A stretch of DNA of 64,000 bases from Vulcanimicrobiota bacterium (lineage in GTDB: Bacteria; Vulcanimicrobiota; Xenobia; Xenobiales; JADMJV01): positions 1 to 64,000 of the forward strand of contig JAEXNA010000201.1 of NCBI GenBank assembly GCA_023447635.1, given 5' to 3'. The stretch's first letter is position 1, and every line of letters begins with the position of its first letter. A program made the translations under genes and the position numbers. The notes below the pieces were generated by a model. The model made no database searches and was not told the DNA's origin. It saw nothing but the letters and a program-made list of their open reading frames with translations. This document shows, in pieces, positions 8,375-18,572 of this stretch.

Positions 8375-8933
8375 GGTGGCTCACCATCGGGGGGGTCAGG
8401 GTTTGCTGTTCCAGAGACGCCGACTGGGGGGTCAGGTCTTCATCGAGCAGATTGATGTCGTAGTCAGGCAGCTCCACGTCCGGCTCTTCGATCGGGCGAT
8501 GCTCGGTCGAAGAGAAAAAGCGACCGGCTGCGAAGCCCAGAGCAAAGATGCCAGAGTAGAAAAGCACCGGGCTTTGCAGCGACAGGCGTCGCAGGGCCGG
8601 GCCGACTTCTTCGATGGAGTGGTTTTCGATGAACTTGCCCGCCGAGGCGACGGCGTCAGCGACGCGCTCCATCTGGGGGGCCAGGGTAGGGTTATCCATC
8701 TCCTGCGTGGTGCGCAGCAGCGCTTCGTTCACCGAGCGCAGCGAGTGAGCCAGATCGGCTTTCTGAATCTCGACTTGCTCGAAGGCTGCGGACTTGACAC
8801 TGTCTAGGGCACGCGTGGCTTCTATAGCCATGGTGTCCTTGACCTGGACGGCCTGTTCACGGGCCGCCTGAAGGACTTCTTTGGTGGCGCTGTGGTCCAC
8901 ACTCAGAGAGTCCATATCGTTAAGGTTTTGCAT
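8361..8933 (-). CDS. Single-pass membrane protein, first gene of the DUF3618 operon
   Basis: 190 aa, no family recognised. The first 110 residues are hydrophilic and helical. One membrane segment PVLFYSGIFALGFAAGRFF lies near 125-145, followed by an acidic tail. The ATG at 8933 has a perfect AGGAGG six bases upstream (8940-8945 on the plus strand), which fixes the start. The helix-plus-Gly-rich membrane segment resembles the N-terminal half of the DUF3618 neighbour, so all three products probably work in one envelope complex. Confidence 0.7.
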   Translation of the reverse strand: MQNLNDMDSLSVDHSATKEVLQAAREQAVQVKDTMAIEATRALDSVKSAAFEQVEIQKADLAHSLRSVNEALLRTTQEMDNPTLAPQMERVADAVASAGKFIENHSIEEVGPALRRLSLQSPVLFYSGIFALGFAAGRFFSSTEHRPIEEPDVELPDYDINLLDEDLTPQSASLEQQTLTPPMVSHHGSY

Positions 8934-9098
8934 GACGTTCCTCCTATATCGTGCCCATGGGGGCTCTGTAGGACTATCATGCGGGAGCGAGCCAACCGCG
9001 AAGCCACCACCCCGGCGACGTTCAAGCCACCCGAGAGTATAGGTGCGGCGTCAGGACTGGGAGTCCACCAACGCTCACTCCGAGTGGAACGGCAAGGC

Positions 9099-9149
9099 GT
9101 TGCTGTGGCGAGAGTGGCAAGTTTGCACGTCTCCCGGGCGCAACGCGAC
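9099..9149. repeat. Single copy of dispersed 49/52-bp hairpin repeat
   Basis: Begins GTTGCTGTGGCGAGAGTGG, continues with CAAGTTTGCACGTCTCC and ends GCGCAACGCGAC. It shares the GAGAGTGGCAA core and the CGCAACGCGAC end with the seven-unit array at 61853-62204. It lies between two minus-strand genes, upstream of the operon starting at 8933. The rest of 8946-9162 shows nothing coding. Confidence 0.6.
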
Positions 9150-9162
9150 GGCTAAAACGCCT

Positions 9163-9573
9163 CTAGTCTGCGGGCTGGTCGGGGTTGGGGAATTGGACTT
9201 TGCAGGAGCCGCCGTAGGGCACGCCGCGATGGCTGGCCACCCATCCGTAGGCGACGTCGGCCAGCTGATGATGGCCGGGAAGCAGGCGAAAGAGAAACAC
9301 CAGCGGCGCGGTCAGGGGCAGCAGGCTCGCCAACCCTAAAATCCCCTCGCCGCGCGACAGCACCTGCCCCTGGGGGGTGATCAGGTGCGACGACGCCATC
9401 TTCTCGTCGTAGCTCAGATGGCCAAGATCGATCTCGGCGGGGTCCGAATTCAGGGGCAAGAACGACACCTGACCCCTCCAATCCAGGGCCGTCCCCAGCC
9501 GCTTGAGCGAATTGCACATGCGGCAATCGGAATCCCAGTAGAAGCGATAACCGACGGGGAGGCGCTGGCTCAT
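9163..9573 (-). CDS. DCC-family thiol-disulfide oxidoreductase-like protein (DUF393)
   Basis: 136 aa. The family motif appears as WDSDCRMCN near the N-terminus (usual form YDGDCxxC), giving a thioredoxin-like CxxC redox pair. The next block, WRGQVSFLPLNSDPAE, and the later YGWVASHR fit DUF393. The middle section is hydrophobic (LASLLPLTAPLVFLFRLLPG), again typical. Cytosolic or membrane-peripheral, substrate unknown. It starts 4 bases after the YggX stop, consistent with a redox/oxidative-protection pairing. Confidence 0.85.
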   Translation of the reverse strand: MSQRLPVGYRFYWDSDCRMCNSLKRLGTALDWRGQVSFLPLNSDPAEIDLGHLSYDEKMASSHLITPQGQVLSRGEGILGLASLLPLTAPLVFLFRLLPGHHQLADVAYGWVASHRGVPYGGSCKVQFPNPDQPAD

Positions 9574-9577
9574 GGTG

Positions 9578-9859
9578 TTACTGCGCCGGGGGGACGTAGC
9601 CTTCGGGCGGCTTGGCCGTGTCCTGGAACAGGAACGCCTCGATCTGGTCGAAGAAAATCTTGTTGGTCGACTCGTCCATCAGGTCCAGACGAAGCTCGTT
9701 GGTGACCATGATGAAGTGCTCCTCGAACATCTTCCAGGCCTCGGCCGAAACGTTCGCATGGATCTTCTTGCCCATCTCTCCGGGGATCGGAGGGCGCTCG
9801 AGCGCGGGAAGCTCTTGTTTGAGTTTGACGCACTGCACCGTGGTCTGCTGGTCGCTCAT
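9578..9859 (-). CDS. yggX: YggX-like Fe(II) trafficking/oxidative damage protection protein
   Basis: 93 aa from the ATG at 9859. A TTG eight codons upstream is possible but less likely. Alignment by eye with E. coli YggX: the early Cys (QCVKLKQE), PGEMGKKIHANVSAEAW (YggX PGELGKRIYNEISKEAW), a VTNELRLDLMD block and the C-terminal FLF then GYVPP (YggX FLF then GYTPE). YggX protects FeS clusters and is best known from gamma- and beta-proteobacteria, so its presence in this apparently non-proteobacterial context is notable. It lies in an operon with a DCC redox protein downstream. Confidence 0.88.
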   Translation of the reverse strand: MSDQQTTVQCVKLKQELPALERPPIPGEMGKKIHANVSAEAWKMFEEHFIMVTNELRLDLMDESTNKIFFDQIEAFLFQDTAKPPEGYVPPAQ

Positions 9860-9895
9860 CGTAATAGGTACCTCACCTTTCAAAACCCGCTTCTC

Positions 9896-10450
9896 TTAGT
9901 CCAGCCAGGAGGCCTGCACCCGCCCCTGTTGCTGCAGTTCGGTAAAGATCCGGCGCTCGCGTCGGCGCCGTCCGGTCAGTAGCGTCGACCAGTGATCGCT
10001 TGCCATCGGCAGCACCCAAACCGTGTAAAAACCAGCCCGATTTCCGCCCAGAATGTCCGAATAGATCTGGTCACCCACCATCACGCACTCGGACGGTCGA
10101 GCCCCCAGCGCCTTCAGCGCCTGACGGAAGGTCCCGCCCAGCGGCTTGCGGTTCCAGAAGAACCCGGGGATCACGTGCTGAATTTCGAGTTCCCGAGCCA
10201 GACGCTGCAGACGCCGCAAGCGGTGGCCGGGGAAGATCACGTTCGAGATCAGGCAGATATCCTGCACCTGGCCGCTCTCTCGCAGCGCCTTGAGCTTGGC
10301 GATGATCGAGGCCTCTAACACCTGTCCCTTCTGGGGCAGCAGGGTGTTGTCCAGATCCAGGCAGAGGAAACGCCGACCCTCGGCCAGCGCCACGGAAAAG
10401 TCGATCTCCTCGAAACGGCGAGCGATCATGTCGGGATAAGGATGGCTCAT
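9896..10450 (-). CDS. YqeG-family HAD (IIIA) phosphatase
   Basis: 184 aa. HAD motif I is FLCLDLDNTLLPQ (catalytic DxDxT/N). Motif II is in CLISNVIFP, with the usual T/S as Ser. The C-terminal motif is MVGDQIYSDILGGNRAG. This matches YqeG/phosphatidylglycerophosphatase-like HAD proteins, whose relatives include Gep4/PgpP. Whether it dephosphorylates phosphatidylglycerophosphate here is inference. Its start overlaps the stop of the upstream unknown gene by 4 bases. Confidence 0.85.
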   Translation of the reverse strand: MSHPYPDMIARRFEEIDFSVALAEGRRFLCLDLDNTLLPQKGQVLEASIIAKLKALRESGQVQDICLISNVIFPGHRLRRLQRLARELEIQHVIPGFFWNRKPLGGTFRQALKALGARPSECVMVGDQIYSDILGGNRAGFYTVWVLPMASDHWSTLLTGRRRRERRIFTELQQQGRVQASWLD

Positions 10451-11175
10451 TCGAGGTCGGGGAACTCTCCGCTGGCCTCGCGCGAGGTCACCGTTTTCTC
10501 ATCGGTGCCCTGAAAGCGGCGCAGCGTCTCGACCGTCGGTCCGGCCGCGCTTTCGACTTTGGTCTCGTGCATCCCCACGGTCAAGATCTGATGACACCCC
10601 TCGCCGTTCCACACGTAGACCCGGTCGTGCCCGCGCAGGCTCATTACGAAAGTCTCGTTCAGCTTATCGGCCGCTTTGCCCAGTCGAGGGTCGTCCAGCG
10701 ACTCGACCGGTTCGACCAGGCCCGCCTCGCGAAGCCCTGCCAGCACCTCGGCGCTGACCGCCTGCGGGATCCTCTCCCCGGCCTCTTCCACTCCACCGGA
10801 CCGGCCCCGGGACTCGCTGCGACCGGCCTCGCCCAGGGTCATCAGTGGGACGCCCAGGCCGGGCAGAGTCAGACAGCCGGGATAAAGGTTGGGAGGGAGA
10901 GAGGAGGAGGAGCCGCGCTTTTCCGCTTGCTCCATCAACTGGTCGCGACGGTAGTCCTCGGTCTCTTTGGCCTGCTTCTCGACATCTTCCTCGGCCGTGC
11001 GCACCTTGCGCAGGTTGCTGTCGGCCCCTTCCAACGCTTCGTCAAACTCTTTGGCGTCCTCGCGGTCCTTGAGTTCTCGAGTACCGGTACCGATGGCAAA
11101 GGTGTCGGCGCGCTGCATCAGACGCTTACGGTCGCCGTCGGGGATGTCTCCCCCTATACCGGGCGGCATAGCCAT
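10447..11175 (-). CDS. Hypothetical hydrophilic protein
   Basis: 242 aa, no recognised family, no signal peptide or membrane segment. Residues about 15-90 are strongly charged and probably coiled coil (KDREDAKEFDEALEGADSN, then EEDVEKQAKETEDYRR). A Gly/Pro-rich linker (about 95-110) separates this from a C-terminal part containing ETFVMSLRGHDRVYVWNGEG. It sits 8 bases downstream of the permease gene and overlaps the HAD gene, so it is an operon member. Probably cytoplasmic. Confidence 0.65.
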   Translation of the reverse strand: MAMPPGIGGDIPDGDRKRLMQRADTFAIGTGTRELKDREDAKEFDEALEGADSNLRKVRTAEEDVEKQAKETEDYRRDQLMEQAEKRGSSSSLPPNLYPGCLTLPGLGVPLMTLGEAGRSESRGRSGGVEEAGERIPQAVSAEVLAGLREAGLVEPVESLDDPRLGKAADKLNETFVMSLRGHDRVYVWNGEGCHQILTVGMHETKVESAAGPTVETLRRFQGTDEKTVTSREASGEFPDLE

Positions 11176-11183
11176 AGAAGGGG

Positions 11184-12128
11184 TCAGCGAGCGTAGCTGA
11201 AGCGAGTCCGAGCCAGCAGGAAGAAGATGCCCGCCAGGCCCAGGTAGACCAGGCCAACGGTCAGCGGGTGAGTAAAGGGCGATATGGGGTCCGGCCAGAC
11301 CGGCAAGCCGCCGCGCAGCGCTTCAGAGTAGAACTCGTTCGAGATCTGCAGCGGATGAAGCTTGCCCAGGCTGAAGCCGCCCAGAGAGCCCGCCTGCAGC
11401 AGGCCCAGTGCGCCGACCACCAGCCCCAGGATGCTCAACAAGAGAGGGCGGTGAGGGGCGCGCCGAGTGGCCAGCGACAGCCACAGTCCAAAGCCCACCA
11501 GCGGGATCATCCAGCCTTCGGACATTCCGCGTAGCAGAGGCACAAGGAAGAGCGCGAAGAAGACAAACAGTCGGGCGTTGCGGGCCGCCTGCTGAGGGAT
11601 CGCCGTGGTCGACCCGATGACCAACCCCAGAGAGCCGGCCACCAGCGAAGCGGCGACCAGGAACGGCGTGGCCGATGCCACCAGGATGGGCGGCAGGTAC
11701 AAGTAGACCGAGAAGAAGAGTAAGGAGACGGGCAAGAACAGCAGCAGTTCGATCCACAGCGGCGCAAGACATGCGCACAGTTTGGCGCCCAGCGCGATGG
11801 TGCGCGAGATCGGTGACACTCGGACCACGGTAACGGTATGGTTCTGCAGGTCGCGCGACATGGAGAGCGCGCAGTAAACGGTCGAACGCAGGGTGATCAG
11901 AAACGCCTGAGCCAGGGTCAGGAAGGTGAAGTGATCGATTACCGTGCCCGAACTTTCCGGAGCCAGTCGGCTGGCGTTGAACTCGAGCAGAAGCGCCCCG
12001 ACGCAGATCAGGGCAAACCAGTTGACCCCGGGATATACACCACGGCTATAGGCACGGCGTCCGTCGAGTTGAAAGACAAACTCTCGACGGAGCAGAAACA
12101 GGAACTCTTTCCACTTAGACTGTCTCAC
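11184..12128 (-). CDS. ABC-2-type permease-like multi-pass membrane protein
   Basis: 314 aa with about seven membrane helices. The N-terminal cytosolic stretch KEFLFLLRREFVFQLDGRR, the SMSRDLQNHTVTVVRVSPIS motif and the following membrane helices are typical of ABC-2 permeases, which carry a short amphipathic loop before the second helix. No ATPase gene is adjacent, so the partner must be elsewhere or absent. It heads the minus-strand operon running to 9163. Substrate unknown. Confidence 0.65.
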   Translation of the reverse strand: MRQSKWKEFLFLLRREFVFQLDGRRAYSRGVYPGVNWFALICVGALLLEFNASRLAPESSGTVIDHFTFLTLAQAFLITLRSTVYCALSMSRDLQNHTVTVVRVSPISRTIALGAKLCACLAPLWIELLLFLPVSLLFFSVYLYLPPILVASATPFLVAASLVAGSLGLVIGSTTAIPQQAARNARLFVFFALFLVPLLRGMSEGWMIPLVGFGLWLSLATRRAPHRPLLLSILGLVVGALGLLQAGSLGGFSLGKLHPLQISNEFYSEALRGGLPVWPDPISPFTHPLTVGLVYLGLAGIFFLLARTRFSYAR

Positions 12129-12308
12129 GCTCTACCTGCCCATTATAACCCATGCTCGAAAGCCTTGACTAGGAGCCCGAGCGAATAGCCTCCTCCCATC
12201 TGATCGGGGATATCCACGAGCCGCCGCCCTGCTCGGAGCGAGTTCGCTTTTCGAACGCGCCGCGCCGAAGGCAAGGCCACCCGCCAAGGCGAACGGCCCT
12301 GCACGCTT

Positions 12309-13826
12309 ATGACATCTCCTTATCTTCGTTTGTTTCGCTGGTTGCTGAAGTCGGCAGAAAGGACCAGCGATTTCGCTGCCCTGGCTGCTCTCTTAGAGCA
12401 AGGCGCCCCTTTGTTGGCTCGGCCTGAACAACGCACCGCGCTAGAGCTCGAGTGGGCTCGCCTGGAGTTTGCTCGCGGTCAGTGGGACCGCTGCCTGGCC
12501 CACCTCGACGCGGTGAGTACTTACGACCACCTGCTCTCGTCGACCGACCGCAGTTTGTTTTTCCTGGTTAGCGCGAGGCTGCACCAGGGCTACGGCGACC
12601 TGAATCAGGCGCTGGCCTTTCTGGAACTGGCCGTGCAAGAGGCCGAGGAGGAGGGGGGAGCCCAACTGGTCGAGTCGCTGATCGAGATCGGAGCGCTCTT
12701 TCACCGGATCGGCGAGCGCGAGCGCGGCAGTGAGTTTTTGGAACGGGCTGAAGAGTTGGTGGCAGGCGAAAGCGACCCGGAACTGGCGGCTCATCTGCAC
12801 GTTCAGAAGGGGCTGCTCTCTTTTCGCGGAGATAACACCATCGAGGCCTCCGAGCACTACCGAAGTGCTCTGTCGCTGCTGACCCACCCCGAGCGACCGT
12901 CGGTGCTGCGGGGAGAGATTCTGCGATACCTTGGCGTGCTGGCCGCGACCGACGGACGAGCCTACGAAGCTTTAGAATACCTTCGCGACGCCCTGGCCGA
13001 CTTCACCGCGCTGCCCTATCCGCTGGGCAGCGCCAAGACTTACAACTCTCTGGGGCAGACCTGCTCGCGACTGTCCCGCTATCAGGAAGCGCGCTTCTTC
13101 TTAGAGAAAGCCGAAGGGCTCTGCCGAGAACTGGGCGCCGAGGCCGAACGCGCCACCATTCTGGGCAAGCTCGGGCGGGTCTACGCCGAGACCGGGCAGT
13201 ACGAGAAGGCGATCGAGTTCCAGAAGCAGGATCTGGATTCGTCTTCGCGCTTCGGGAACTACCGGGCGCTCGCTTACGCTCTGCGCAATCTGGGCCTCTC
13301 GTACCGAGCCAAAGGCGATTTCGAGCAGGCGGTGGCCTACCTGAAAGATAGCCGCGACCGCTTCGCCGAACTCGAAGACCCAACGCCTCAGGTGCGCAGC
13401 GATATGGACCTGGTCTCGTCGTTCGCCGAACTCGAGCGCTGGGAAGAAGCTCAGGAGTACCTTGACGACGCCCTGGCGGTGCTGGAGAAGCGCCTCGAGA
13501 CGACGCCCGACCACGTGCACGCTCAGTACTACGCCGGCGTGCTGGCCCGCCACCGAGGCGACGAGCGAGAGGCCGAGGCGGCCCTGTGGCAGGCCCTCGA
13601 GCTGTCCGCCTCGTTCACCATCGCGCCGCGACAGGCGGCCATCCATTATGAACTGGCCGAACTGTACCGCGGCTATCGGGACCGCGACGGCGCGGTCGAA
13701 CATCTGATTTCGGCCTACAAACTGGCCCGCTCGTACTCCCTGCCGCGACTGCTCTTCCCGATCGTAGAAAGGCTCCACGAGCTAAGCCCGAAGAGCCTTT
13801 TCGATCTGCTGCTGCAGCCGGTTTAG
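12309..13826 (+). CDS. Tetratricopeptide-repeat protein
   Basis: 505 aa made almost wholly of TPR helices, with at least eight recognisable units, for example LGQTCSRLSRYQEARFFLEK, LGKLGRVYAETGQYEKAIEF and LRNLGLSYRAKGDFEQAVAY. No signal peptide, so probably a cytosolic scaffold. The pattern resembles the TPR modules of bacterial transcription activators or Rap/NprR-type sensors, but no DNA-binding or catalytic domain is present. Nearest neighbours are divergent or convergent, so it is likely monocistronic. No clear ribosome site is seen before the ATG. Confidence 0.8.
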   Translation: MTSPYLRLFRWLLKSAERTSDFAALAALLEQGAPLLARPEQRTALELEWARLEFARGQWDRCLAHLDAVSTYDHLLSSTDRSLFFLVSARLHQGYGDLNQALAFLELAVQEAEEEGGAQLVESLIEIGALFHRIGERERGSEFLERAEELVAGESDPELAAHLHVQKGLLSFRGDNTIEASEHYRSALSLLTHPERPSVLRGEILRYLGVLAATDGRAYEALEYLRDALADFTALPYPLGSAKTYNSLGQTCSRLSRYQEARFFLEKAEGLCRELGAEAERATILGKLGRVYAETGQYEKAIEFQKQDLDSSSRFGNYRALAYALRNLGLSYRAKGDFEQAVAYLKDSRDRFAELEDPTPQVRSDMDLVSSFAELERWEEAQEYLDDALAVLEKRLETTPDHVHAQYYAGVLARHRGDEREAEAALWQALELSASFTIAPRQAAIHYELAELYRGYRDRDGAVEHLISAYKLARSYSLPRLLFPIVERLHELSPKSLFDLLLQPV

Positions 13827-13841
13827 CGACGGCCCCGGGGT

Positions 13842-14561
13842 TTACCAGGGGGTCGAGACGCGCACGAAGCGCTCGGGGTGGCGACCGATGCTGCGGTCGA
13901 TGATTCGGTACTTGCCGTCATCCCAGGTGACCCGCACTTCGTAGCGGTCGCCCTGCTTCAGGTCGTTGATGTAGACGTCGTAGGTGCTGTACTGAGCGGT
14001 GTTCTCGTAAACTTCGGTGCGGGGGAAGCCGCCGCGGTAGGTGACCACTTCGACCCGGTTCACGTAGCGATAGTTGTCGGCCCAGGTGTCGAAGTAGCGC
14101 TCAGCGTGCAGCGTGATGTCGTGCTCGGGCACGGAGACCGCCGAAGGTCCGCGCAGGGCGCGGGTGCGGTAGACCGGCAGGTTGCGGTTGGCGGCCATCG
14201 AGGAAGCGGCAGCGATCGAGGGATGGATGGCCACGTTCGAAGCGGCGGCTCCGGCGCCGCCGGTCGCGGCCGAAATCAGGCCCGGCAAGGCGGCCAGGTT
14301 CACGGCGACGGGCGCCTCGACGGCTCCGGGGGCCAGCTTGGGGCCCTTACCGAACTCCGGCGTCGCTTCTGCCGCCACGGGCGTTGCGGGCTTGCTCGGA
14401 GCGGCCGGCACGGCCGTGTCCTGCCAGTCCAGGGTGTACGACGACGAGGCGTCGGCCACCACCGCAGCGGTCTTGTTTGATTCGTCCCAGCTGTGGGAAT
14501 AAGGCTGAGCCAGCGCCCCGGATGCTAATCCGAGGAGGATGGCCAGTCTGATATATTTCAT
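13842..14561 (-). CDS. Secreted hypothetical protein
   Basis: 239 aa from the ATG at 14561, chosen because it directly precedes a clean signal peptide (MKYIRLAILLGLASGALAQ). The frame is open further upstream to 14654. The mature region has a low-complexity Pro/Ala/Val linker (about 45-115) and a C-terminal beta-rich domain (about 140-239) with ITLHAERYFDTWADNYRYV and the end SIGRHPERFVRVSTPW. Family not recognised. Convergent with the TPR gene, 15 bases apart. Probably periplasmic. Confidence 0.65.
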   Translation of the reverse strand: MKYIRLAILLGLASGALAQPYSHSWDESNKTAAVVADASSSYTLDWQDTAVPAAPSKPATPVAAEATPEFGKGPKLAPGAVEAPVAVNLAALPGLISAATGGAGAAASNVAIHPSIAAASSMAANRNLPVYRTRALRGPSAVSVPEHDITLHAERYFDTWADNYRYVNRVEVVTYRGGFPRTEVYENTAQYSTYDVYINDLKQGDRYEVRVTWDDGKYRIIDRSIGRHPERFVRVSTPW

Positions 14562-14752
14562 AACGTTCTTCACGATTTTTATCTCCGTAGACGAGCCTTG
14601 TCGCTCGTCGGGGTATAGCTCCCCGTCTATGACACTATCACGGATCGCTCTCAAAAAGAACTGAAAGCGACACGTTCGAAGCGGCGCACGGCCCGGGTCA
14701 GACGACGCAAAACGGCGTAAAACAAGGCTCCCGACTTCTATCTAAGGGGTTC

Positions 14753-14781
14753 TTGAAGTTTCCTGAACGTTTCCTTAAGAT
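14753..14781 (+). promoter_or_regulatory. Candidate sigma70-type promoter for sdhCAB
   Basis: TTGAAG (14753-14758), 17-base spacer, TAAGAT (14776-14781), about 140 bases before sdhC. It lies in a locally AT-richer part of the 358-base intergenic stretch 14562-14919, which otherwise holds no recognisable gene. Direct repeats GTTTCCT flank the spacer centre. AGGAG at 14905-14909 is the sdhC ribosome site. Confidence 0.4.
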
Positions 14782-14919
14782 CACACTGGAGATCAGGTCG
14801 GATCCCTGACGGAGATCGGACCGGCGGCTCGAGGCGCGGGATTTTGGCCCATAGCGGAGGGAGGGGCATCCTTCCCGCGAAGGCGGCCGTAACTTTGTGC
14901 CATTAGGAGTCGAGAAAAG

Positions 14920-15708
14920 ATGAATGTCGGAGCGGCCGTAGGGTCGTCAATTGGACGTAAGATCCTCAACAGTTTGACGGGGCTCTTCTTCGTGGGCTTC
15001 GTGATCGGCCACCTCACAGGGAACTTCCTCCTGTTCGCAGGTCCGGCCGCTTTCAACAACTACGCTCACTTCTTGACCGGGTTCTTCCACGGAGCGGGCC
15101 TCTACGCTATCGAGGCCGTCATGCTGCTGTTCCTGGCCACCCACGCTTACACCGGCATTTCGGTCTGGGCCAACAAAGCGGCAGCTCGCAGGAAAGCCTA
15201 CAAGGTCAAGGGCGACGCCGGCGGCAAGAGCGCTAAAAGCGCCGCCTCGCAGAGCATGCTCTACACCGGACTACTGCTGCTGCTCTTTATCGCCTTTCAC
15301 GTCGCTCAGTTCAAGTTCGGAGTGATGGACGGTCGCGACCCTTCCCTGCACTACATGACCATCGACGGCGAGCACGTGCGCAACCTCTACGGCCTGGTGG
15401 TCGACAGCTTTCAGCAGTGGTACTGGACCTTCGGCTACATCTTCATCATGCTGATGCTCGGGACCCACCTGTGGCATGGCGCCTGGAGCGCCTTCCAGAG
15501 CCTGGGTCTGGCCAACGACCGCTACCTGCCCACCCTGCGCAACGGCGCTCACGGGCTGGCTATCTTGCTGGCGCTGGGTTTCCTGGCCCTGCCCGCCGTG
15601 ATCTACTTCGCCAACCCCACCTTCCAGAAGCTGGACCAGGAGTACGTGCAGCTTCACACCACCACCACCGAGGCGCAGCCCGCGCCTCTGAGTATGGGAG
15701 ACCACTAA
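14920..15708 (+). CDS. sdhC: Succinate dehydrogenase cytochrome b558 subunit
   Basis: 262 aa, the single-chain di-heme b558 type used with B-type SQR/QFR complexes (Bacteroidetes, Bacillus and relatives). Residues about 12-40 carry SIGRKILNSLTGLFFVGFV then IGHLTGN, with conserved heme-ligand His. Further His occur in the helices (HAYTGISVW, IAFHVAQFKFG, GTHLWHGAWSAFQSLG). Five membrane segments are visible. It anchors SdhA/SdhB to the inner membrane and passes electrons to menaquinone. First of a tight operon, with sdhA starting 3 bases after its stop. Confidence 0.95.
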   Translation: MNVGAAVGSSIGRKILNSLTGLFFVGFVIGHLTGNFLLFAGPAAFNNYAHFLTGFFHGAGLYAIEAVMLLFLATHAYTGISVWANKAAARRKAYKVKGDAGGKSAKSAASQSMLYTGLLLLLFIAFHVAQFKFGVMDGRDPSLHYMTIDGEHVRNLYGLVVDSFQQWYWTFGYIFIMLMLGTHLWHGAWSAFQSLGLANDRYLPTLRNGAHGLAILLALGFLALPAVIYFANPTFQKLDQEYVQLHTTTTEAQPAPLSMGDH

Positions 15709-15711
15709 GCC

Positions 15712-17691
<1,980 letters not shown>

Positions 17692-17699
17692 GGAACCCC

Positions 17700-18455
17700 A
17701 TGAGCAAAGCGATGAAAATCCATCTCAAAGTCTGGCGCCAGGACGGCCCCAAGACCGACGGCAAACTGGTCGACTACACGGTCGAGAACGTCATCCCCGA
17801 GATGTCGTTTCTGGAAATGCTGGACGTCCTCAACGAGCGTCTGGCCACCGAGGGTAAGCTTCCGATCGCCTTCGACAGCGACTGTCGCGAAGGCATCTGT
17901 GGAACCTGCTGCCTGGTGATCAACGGCGTGGCGCACGGCCATCTGCCTCACACCACCACCTGCGGTCTGCGCATGCGTCACTTCAAAGACGGCGATAGCA
18001 TCACTGTCGAACCGTTTCGCGCGGAATCGTTCCCGATCATCAAAGACCTGGTGGTCGACCGCACCGCTTTCGACCGTATCATCCAGGCCGGCGGTTACGT
18101 CTCGGTCAACGCCGGGTCGGCGCCCGACGCCAACTCGGTGCCGGTCGGCAAGCAGGCCGCCGACGAGTCCATGGACGCCGCCACCTGCATCGGCTGCGGC
18201 GCCTGCGTGGCCGCCTGTCCCAACGCTTCGGCCCACCTGTTCACGGCCGCTCGTGTCACCCAGTTCGCGGTCGTCCCCCAGGGCCAGCCCGAACGCGATC
18301 GCCGCGTGCTGAACATGGTGACCCAGCACGACAAAGAGGGCTTCGGCGACTGCTCGAACCATGGCGAGTGCGAAGCCGTCTGTCCCAAGGGGATCTCGAT
18401 CCGCACCATTGGCCAGATGCGCCGCGACTACTTCGTGGCCTCGCTGCGCTCTTAA
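17700..18455 (+). CDS. sdhB: Succinate dehydrogenase iron-sulfur subunit
   Basis: 251 aa. The [2Fe-2S] plant-type site is DCREGICGTCCLVING plus a later TTTC. The C-terminal ferredoxin domain has CIGCGACVAACPN and NHGECEAVCPKGI for the [4Fe-4S] and [3Fe-4S] centres. It links the SdhA flavin to the heme-bearing SdhC. Preceded by AAGGAACCCC at the sdhA stop as ribosome site. The operon ends at the strong terminator about 20 bases downstream. Confidence 0.96.
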   Translation: MSKAMKIHLKVWRQDGPKTDGKLVDYTVENVIPEMSFLEMLDVLNERLATEGKLPIAFDSDCREGICGTCCLVINGVAHGHLPHTTTCGLRMRHFKDGDSITVEPFRAESFPIIKDLVVDRTAFDRIIQAGGYVSVNAGSAPDANSVPVGKQAADESMDAATCIGCGACVAACPNASAHLFTAARVTQFAVVPQGQPERDRRVLNMVTQHDKEGFGDCSNHGECEAVCPKGISIRTIGQMRRDYFVASLRS

Positions 18456-18471
18456 GTCTCGACTCCAACAG

Positions 18472-18506
18472 AAAAGCCCCCTCCGGTTCGCCGAGGGGGC
18501 TTTTTT
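18472..18506 (+). terminator. Rho-independent terminator of sdhCAB
   Basis: GCCCCCTC (18476-18483) pairs perfectly with GAGGGGGC (18493-18500) across a 9-base loop and is followed by TTTTTT. The A-run on the 5' side may also serve the convergent pilin operon. Confidence 0.92.
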
Positions 18507-18572
18507 GTTGGAGAAGGCTCCCCGCTGAGGACTCCACCTTCCGGCCTCCCATTAACCCGAAAACCGGAAGCG

